Positions 48,303 through 51,576 of a DNA stretch of 51,576 bases are shown here, piece by piece (the first letter of the stretch is position 1; the number at the start of each line of letters is the position of its first letter). The notes below the pieces were generated by a model. It was not told the origin of the DNA. It did no database searches and was given only the letters and a program-made list of their open reading frames with translations. This DNA is from Tannerellaceae bacterium. Lineage in GTDB: Bacteria > Bacteroidota > Bacteroidia > Bacteroidales > Tannerellaceae. Location: assembly GCA_031255855.1 (NCBI GenBank), contig JAIRRS010000148.1, positions 1 to 51,576 of the forward strand. The letters run 5' to 3'. The position numbers were made by a program, and so were the translations under genes.

Positions 48303-49634
48303 ATGATAGATAAAACCGTTTTCGAGCATAAAACGGCGGCCTATTATACATTAGGTTGCAAACTGAATTTTGCCGAAACTTCCACGATTGGGAAAGTTCT
48401 TTCCGAACAAGGTATACGTAAGGTGAGGAACGGTGAAAAAGCTGACATCTGTGTGGTTAACACTTGCTCCGTAACGGAATTAGCCGATAAAAAATGCCGT
48501 CAGGCCATTCGGAAAATCGGGAAGCAGCATCCTGGAGCTTTTATTGTGGTTACCGGTTGTTATGCACAACTAAAACCTGAAGAAGTGGCTCATATAGAAG
48601 GGGTGGATTTGGTACTTGGAGCAGAGCAAAAACTTGATATCCTTTCTTATCTGGACGATTTGGATAAAAGGAGAGATGGAGGCGCCATCATTGCTTCCGA
48701 AACAAAAAATATCCGGACATTTTCCCCGTCATGCTCATCAGACGATCGTACACGCCATTTTCTGAAAGTACAAGACGGATGCGATTATTTCTGTTCCTAT
48801 TGCACGATTCCGTTTGCCCGTGGTCGTAGCCGAAACGGGACAATTGAGAGTTTGGTTCGCCAAGCAAAGGATGTGGCTGCTGAAGGGGGAAAAGAGATCG
48901 TACTAACGGGTGTGAATATCGGAGATTTCGGAAAAAGCACAGGAGAGACATTCATCAACCTTATCCGCGCATTAGACGAAGTGGAAGGAATCACCCGCTA
49001 CCGCATTTCTTCCATCGAACCAAACCTTATTACAGACGAGATAATAGAATTCGTAGCTAAAAGCAAACGCTTTGCCCCACATTTCCATATTCCTTTACAA
49101 AGCGGAAGCGATGGTGTGCTTAATTTAATGAAACGGAAATACGACACGGCTTTATTCTGTTATAAGATTAACAAGATAAAAACAATAATGCCCCATGCGT
49201 TTATCGGAGTGGATGTAATTGTTGGTACAAGGGGGGAAACAGACGAATTGTTTGAGGAAGCGCGATTGTTCATCGAAAGCCTTGATATCTCGCAACTTCA
49301 TGTATTCAGCTATTCGGAGCGTCCGGGTACGCAAGCGTTAAAGATTTCCTATGCTATCGACCCGAAAACTAAACATGTGCGCAGTAAACAGTTGCTTGAT
49401 ATCTCAGACCGGAAACTGCAAACTTTTTACGAGGCACATATAGGACAAACAGCCGATGTTCTTTTTGAACATACCCGCCGCGGAGATCTGATGCATGGTT
49501 TTACGGCTAACTATATAAAGGTAGAAACACCTTATGACTCAAAACTTGTCAATGCCCCTCAAAAGGTCATCCTTGCCGGATGGAATGACAATCAATCCGC
49601 TTTAACATGCAAATTACTCAACCATGTGGAATAA
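48303..49634 (+). CDS. mtaB: tRNA t6A37 methylthiotransferase
   Basis: 443-residue radical SAM enzyme converting N6-threonylcarbamoyladenosine to its 2-methylthio form at position 37 of ANN-decoding tRNAs. The N-terminal cluster cysteines are in YTLGCKLN, VNTCSV and VTGCYAQ; the radical SAM triad is CDYFCSYC (CxxxCxxC); a TRAM-like C-terminus follows. Length and motifs fit MtaB rather than MiaB or RimO, which differ in the N-terminal spacing. It overlaps the next gene by 11 bp and is co-directional with the acyltransferase. Confidence 0.92.
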   Translation: MIDKTVFEHKTAAYYTLGCKLNFAETSTIGKVLSEQGIRKVRNGEKADICVVNTCSVTELADKKCRQAIRKIGKQHPGAFIVVTGCYAQLKPEEVAHIEGVDLVLGAEQKLDILSYLDDLDKRRDGGAIIASETKNIRTFSPSCSSDDRTRHFLKVQDGCDYFCSYCTIPFARGRSRNGTIESLVRQAKDVAAEGGKEIVLTGVNIGDFGKSTGETFINLIRALDEVEGITRYRISSIEPNLITDEIIEFVAKSKRFAPHFHIPLQSGSDGVLNLMKRKYDTALFCYKINKIKTIMPHAFIGVDVIVGTRGETDELFEEARLFIESLDISQLHVFSYSERPGTQALKISYAIDPKTKHVRSKQLLDISDRKLQTFYEAHIGQTADVLFEHTRRGDLMHGFTANYIKVETPYDSKLVNAPQKVILAGWNDNQSALTCKLLNHVE

Positions 49635-50511
49635 TATATTTTATGCGTTACTGTATGCCTGGGTAATGCTGCATGCTATACTCCCTTTCCGTGTGCTTTA
49701 TATATTGTCTGATATTTTATATGTATTGGTATATAAGATTGTAAAATATCGGTTAAAGGTAGTTAGACAGAATATGAAAGCCTCTTTCCCTGATAAACCT
49801 AATACGGAACTCCGGCAGATGGAACGGGCGTTTTATCATCATTTTTGCGATTATATAGTCGAAACCTTTAAACTGGCACATATCTCGGAAGGAGAAATAA
49901 AGAAACGGGCATTTGTAAAAAATCCCGAAATGATAGACCAATGTACTTCCGGAGAACATGCATGCCTGATAGCTTATATGGGACATTATGGGAATTGGGA
50001 ATGGTTTACTTCAGCATGTTTATCATTTAAACATACCAAATTGTATCAGATTTATCGTCCGTTGAAAAGTAAACCGGTCGATCGGTTATTCATTCATCTG
50101 CGTACAAGGTTTGGGTCGGATGGCATCAAAAAAAATGATACGGTGAGGGAAGTGATTACATTGGAGAAAAAAAAGGAACGTTCTGTTGTTGTATTTATCT
50201 CAGACCAGACTCCAAGTAAAGCAAATATTCATTACTGGACATCATTCCTCCATCAGGACAGCCCTTTCTTTACCGGCGCCGAACGGATAGCACGCAAATT
50301 GGACTTACCGGTTGTTTTCCTGGATGTCCGCAAAATAAAACGGGGATATTACACCCTTGAAATTAAACGGATGTCTGAATCCTCCAAAGAAGCGCCTGAA
50401 TTTTGGCTGACGGAACAATACGCCCGTATGATGGATACGTGCGTCATGCGGAATCCTGCTTATTGGCTTTGGACACATAAACGTTGGAAACACAAACGGG
50501 AAACGGTATGA
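49624..50511 (+). CDS. Lysophospholipid / lipid A acyltransferase (LpxL/HtrB family)
   Basis: 295-residue inner-membrane acyltransferase. The catalytic HxxxxE/D motif is in GHYGNWEW. The N-terminus is hydrophobic (ALLYAWVMLHAILPFRVLYI), the family-typical NMKASFPD is near residue 48, and a second motif ISDQTPSK is present. It transfers a secondary acyl chain to a lipid A precursor or a related lipid; the exact acceptor is unknown. It lies within the mtaB operon, overlapping the preceding gene by 11 bp and the following one by 4 bp. Confidence 0.88.
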   Translation: MWNNIFYALLYAWVMLHAILPFRVLYILSDILYVLVYKIVKYRLKVVRQNMKASFPDKPNTELRQMERAFYHHFCDYIVETFKLAHISEGEIKKRAFVKNPEMIDQCTSGEHACLIAYMGHYGNWEWFTSACLSFKHTKLYQIYRPLKSKPVDRLFIHLRTRFGSDGIKKNDTVREVITLEKKKERSVVVFISDQTPSKANIHYWTSFLHQDSPFFTGAERIARKLDLPVVFLDVRKIKRGYYTLEIKRMSESSKEAPEFWLTEQYARMMDTCVMRNPAYWLWTHKRWKHKRETV

Positions 50512-51536
50512 AAAAAATATCCATTGTAATACTAAATTGGAACGGTCGTGAATTAATGGAACGATTCCTTCCGTCGGTCGTCAGGTATTCACCGGAGGAA
50601 TATTCCAACGTAATTGTTGCCGACAACGGTTCAACCGACGATTCCCTCTCAATGCTGGAGGAAAAGTTTCCAACAGTAGGTATTATCCGGTTGGAGAAAA
50701 ATTACGGTTTCGCCGAAGGATACAACCAGGCCATAGGACAAATAGAATCAGAATACACGCTATTGCTTAATAGCGACGTGGAAGTAACGCCCGGTTGGCT
50801 CGAAGCCCCTGTCAAAGCGATGGATGCGGATACTACCATCGCTTGCGTGCAGCCTAAAATAAGGTCTTATCACAATAAGCGATATTTTGAATATGCCGGC
50901 GCCGCAGGGGGGTTTATTGATCGCTATGGTTATCCGTTTTGCAGAGGACGCGTATTACACGTTGTGGAAGAAGACAAAGGGCAATATGATCACCCGATAG
51001 ATGTCCTTTGGGCTACGGGGGCCTGCTTGTTTATCCGCACATCCGTTTACAAAAAGGAGGGAGGCCTTGACGCCCGCTTCTTTGCCCATCAGGAAGAGGT
51101 TGAAATGTGCTGGCGGCTGCGATGCCGTGGTTATCGGTTAATGTGCATCCCACAGTCGGTTGTTTATCATGTGGGAGGTGCGACATTAACCACCGAGAAT
51201 CCACGGAAAACATTTTTTAATTTCCGCAACAGCCTATTAATGATATATAAGAACCTTCCGGAGGAAGACTTGAAACACGTGTTGCGTATCCGTTTCTGGC
51301 TTGATTATGCAGCAGCATTGAAATTTTTCTTAACAGGCCACCCGGAGAATGCTAAAGCTGTTTACAAAGCGCGGAAAGAGTTCTATCGTTTACTACCGGT
51401 TTACAAATCCGTCCGTGAAGAAAATATACAGAAAACCATACTGAATCCCATCCCCGAACTTATGCGACGAAGCCTTATCGCCGCGTTCTATCTGAAAAGT
51501 AAAAAAACGTGGGATGCCTTAACAAATAATTTCTAA
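50508..51536 (+). CDS. Family 2 glycosyltransferase
   Basis: 342 residues. GT-A signatures: ISIVILNWNGRELMERFLPS, VIVADNGSTDDSL (DXD-adjacent), LLLNSDVEVTPGWLEA (NSDV is the metal DxD-equivalent), ATGACLFIRTSVYKK, and CWRLRCRGYRL. Resembles rhamnosyl/O-antigen-type GT2 enzymes that lengthen cell-surface glycans. Start set at ATG 50508, overlapping the acyltransferase TGA by 4 bp, instead of a TTG 24 nt earlier. The donor sugar is not readable from the sequence. The last 40 bp of the window after its stop contain no feature. Confidence 0.9.
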   Translation: MKKISIVILNWNGRELMERFLPSVVRYSPEEYSNVIVADNGSTDDSLSMLEEKFPTVGIIRLEKNYGFAEGYNQAIGQIESEYTLLLNSDVEVTPGWLEAPVKAMDADTTIACVQPKIRSYHNKRYFEYAGAAGGFIDRYGYPFCRGRVLHVVEEDKGQYDHPIDVLWATGACLFIRTSVYKKEGGLDARFFAHQEEVEMCWRLRCRGYRLMCIPQSVVYHVGGATLTTENPRKTFFNFRNSLLMIYKNLPEEDLKHVLRIRFWLDYAAALKFFLTGHPENAKAVYKARKEFYRLLPVYKSVREENIQKTILNPIPELMRRSLIAAFYLKSKKTWDALTNNF

Positions 51537-51576
51537 AATAACTCCTTCCGGTAAGGACGCAAGCTATAATCCGGTA

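Overview
The window is a chromosomal segment of a Bacteroidota bacterium, most likely order Bacteroidales. Supporting signs are DUF4249 and OMP-barrel/carboxypeptidase-regulatory-domain proteins, Bacteroidota-type promoters (TTTG about 18-24 nt upstream of TAnnTTTG), a MtaB-type methylthiotransferase, an M49 lipoprotein peptidase, and sparse Shine-Dalgarno sequences. Placement near Parabacteroides/Tannerella/Dysgonomonas is inference. No rRNA, tRNA, CRISPR array, prophage or intact transposon was recognised.

Layout. 1-2.1 kb: AlaX-like tRNA-editing domain protein and phosphoglycerate kinase. 2.1-5.2 kb (minus): a tight three-gene operon with an LRR protein, an ATP-grasp enzyme and a HemW-like radical SAM enzyme, matching the uncharacterised STM4015/STM4014/STM4012 families. 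5.3-7.35 kb: orphan DUF4249 lipoprotein, small secreted protein and a decayed IS5-type remnant. 7.3-8.2 kb: gene-poor, with the first 22-bp-period repeat. 8.2-18.1 kb: HTH regulator, murB, MBL hydrolase, membrane protein, nth, pheS, a PEP-synthase-like multidomain protein and gdhA. 18.2-35.3 kb: housekeeping genes lepA, TPR protein, eno, an ECF sigma operon, zupT, groESL, hisS, a membrane zinc peptidase, purA, a fur family gene, an AlkD-like gene and an M49 peptidase. 35.5-42.6 kb (minus): a four-gene operon encoding a CFI-box protein with a degenerate J-like N-terminus, a membrane-anchored GrpE-like protein, an Hsp70 homologue and a protein-kinase/AAA+ fusion. 42.6-46.3 kb: a compositionally distinct AT-rich patch with an outer-membrane beta-barrel protein, a second copy of the same IS remnant and small hypothetical genes. 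46.3-51.5 kb: an ABC-F ATPase with a leader uORF, then an mtaB/lysophospholipid acyltransferase/GT2 operon.

The most interesting content is: (1) the operon at 35.5-42.6 kb, which looks like a complete membrane-tethered DnaK/GrpE/J-like chaperone machine wired to a kinase-AAA+ protein; (2) the minimal LRR/ATP-grasp/radical-SAM operon, with the architecture of a peptide or protein modification system; (3) a dispersed non-coding repeat made of four 10-bp CATCnnGATG palindromes spaced almost exactly 22 bp, found at three intergenic sites; and (4) paired remnants of one IS flanking accessory surface-protein genes.

Gene functions rest on motifs visible in the translations and remembered family knowledge. 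No database search was run. Several starts were moved to internal ATGs where the longer reading begins at TTG.
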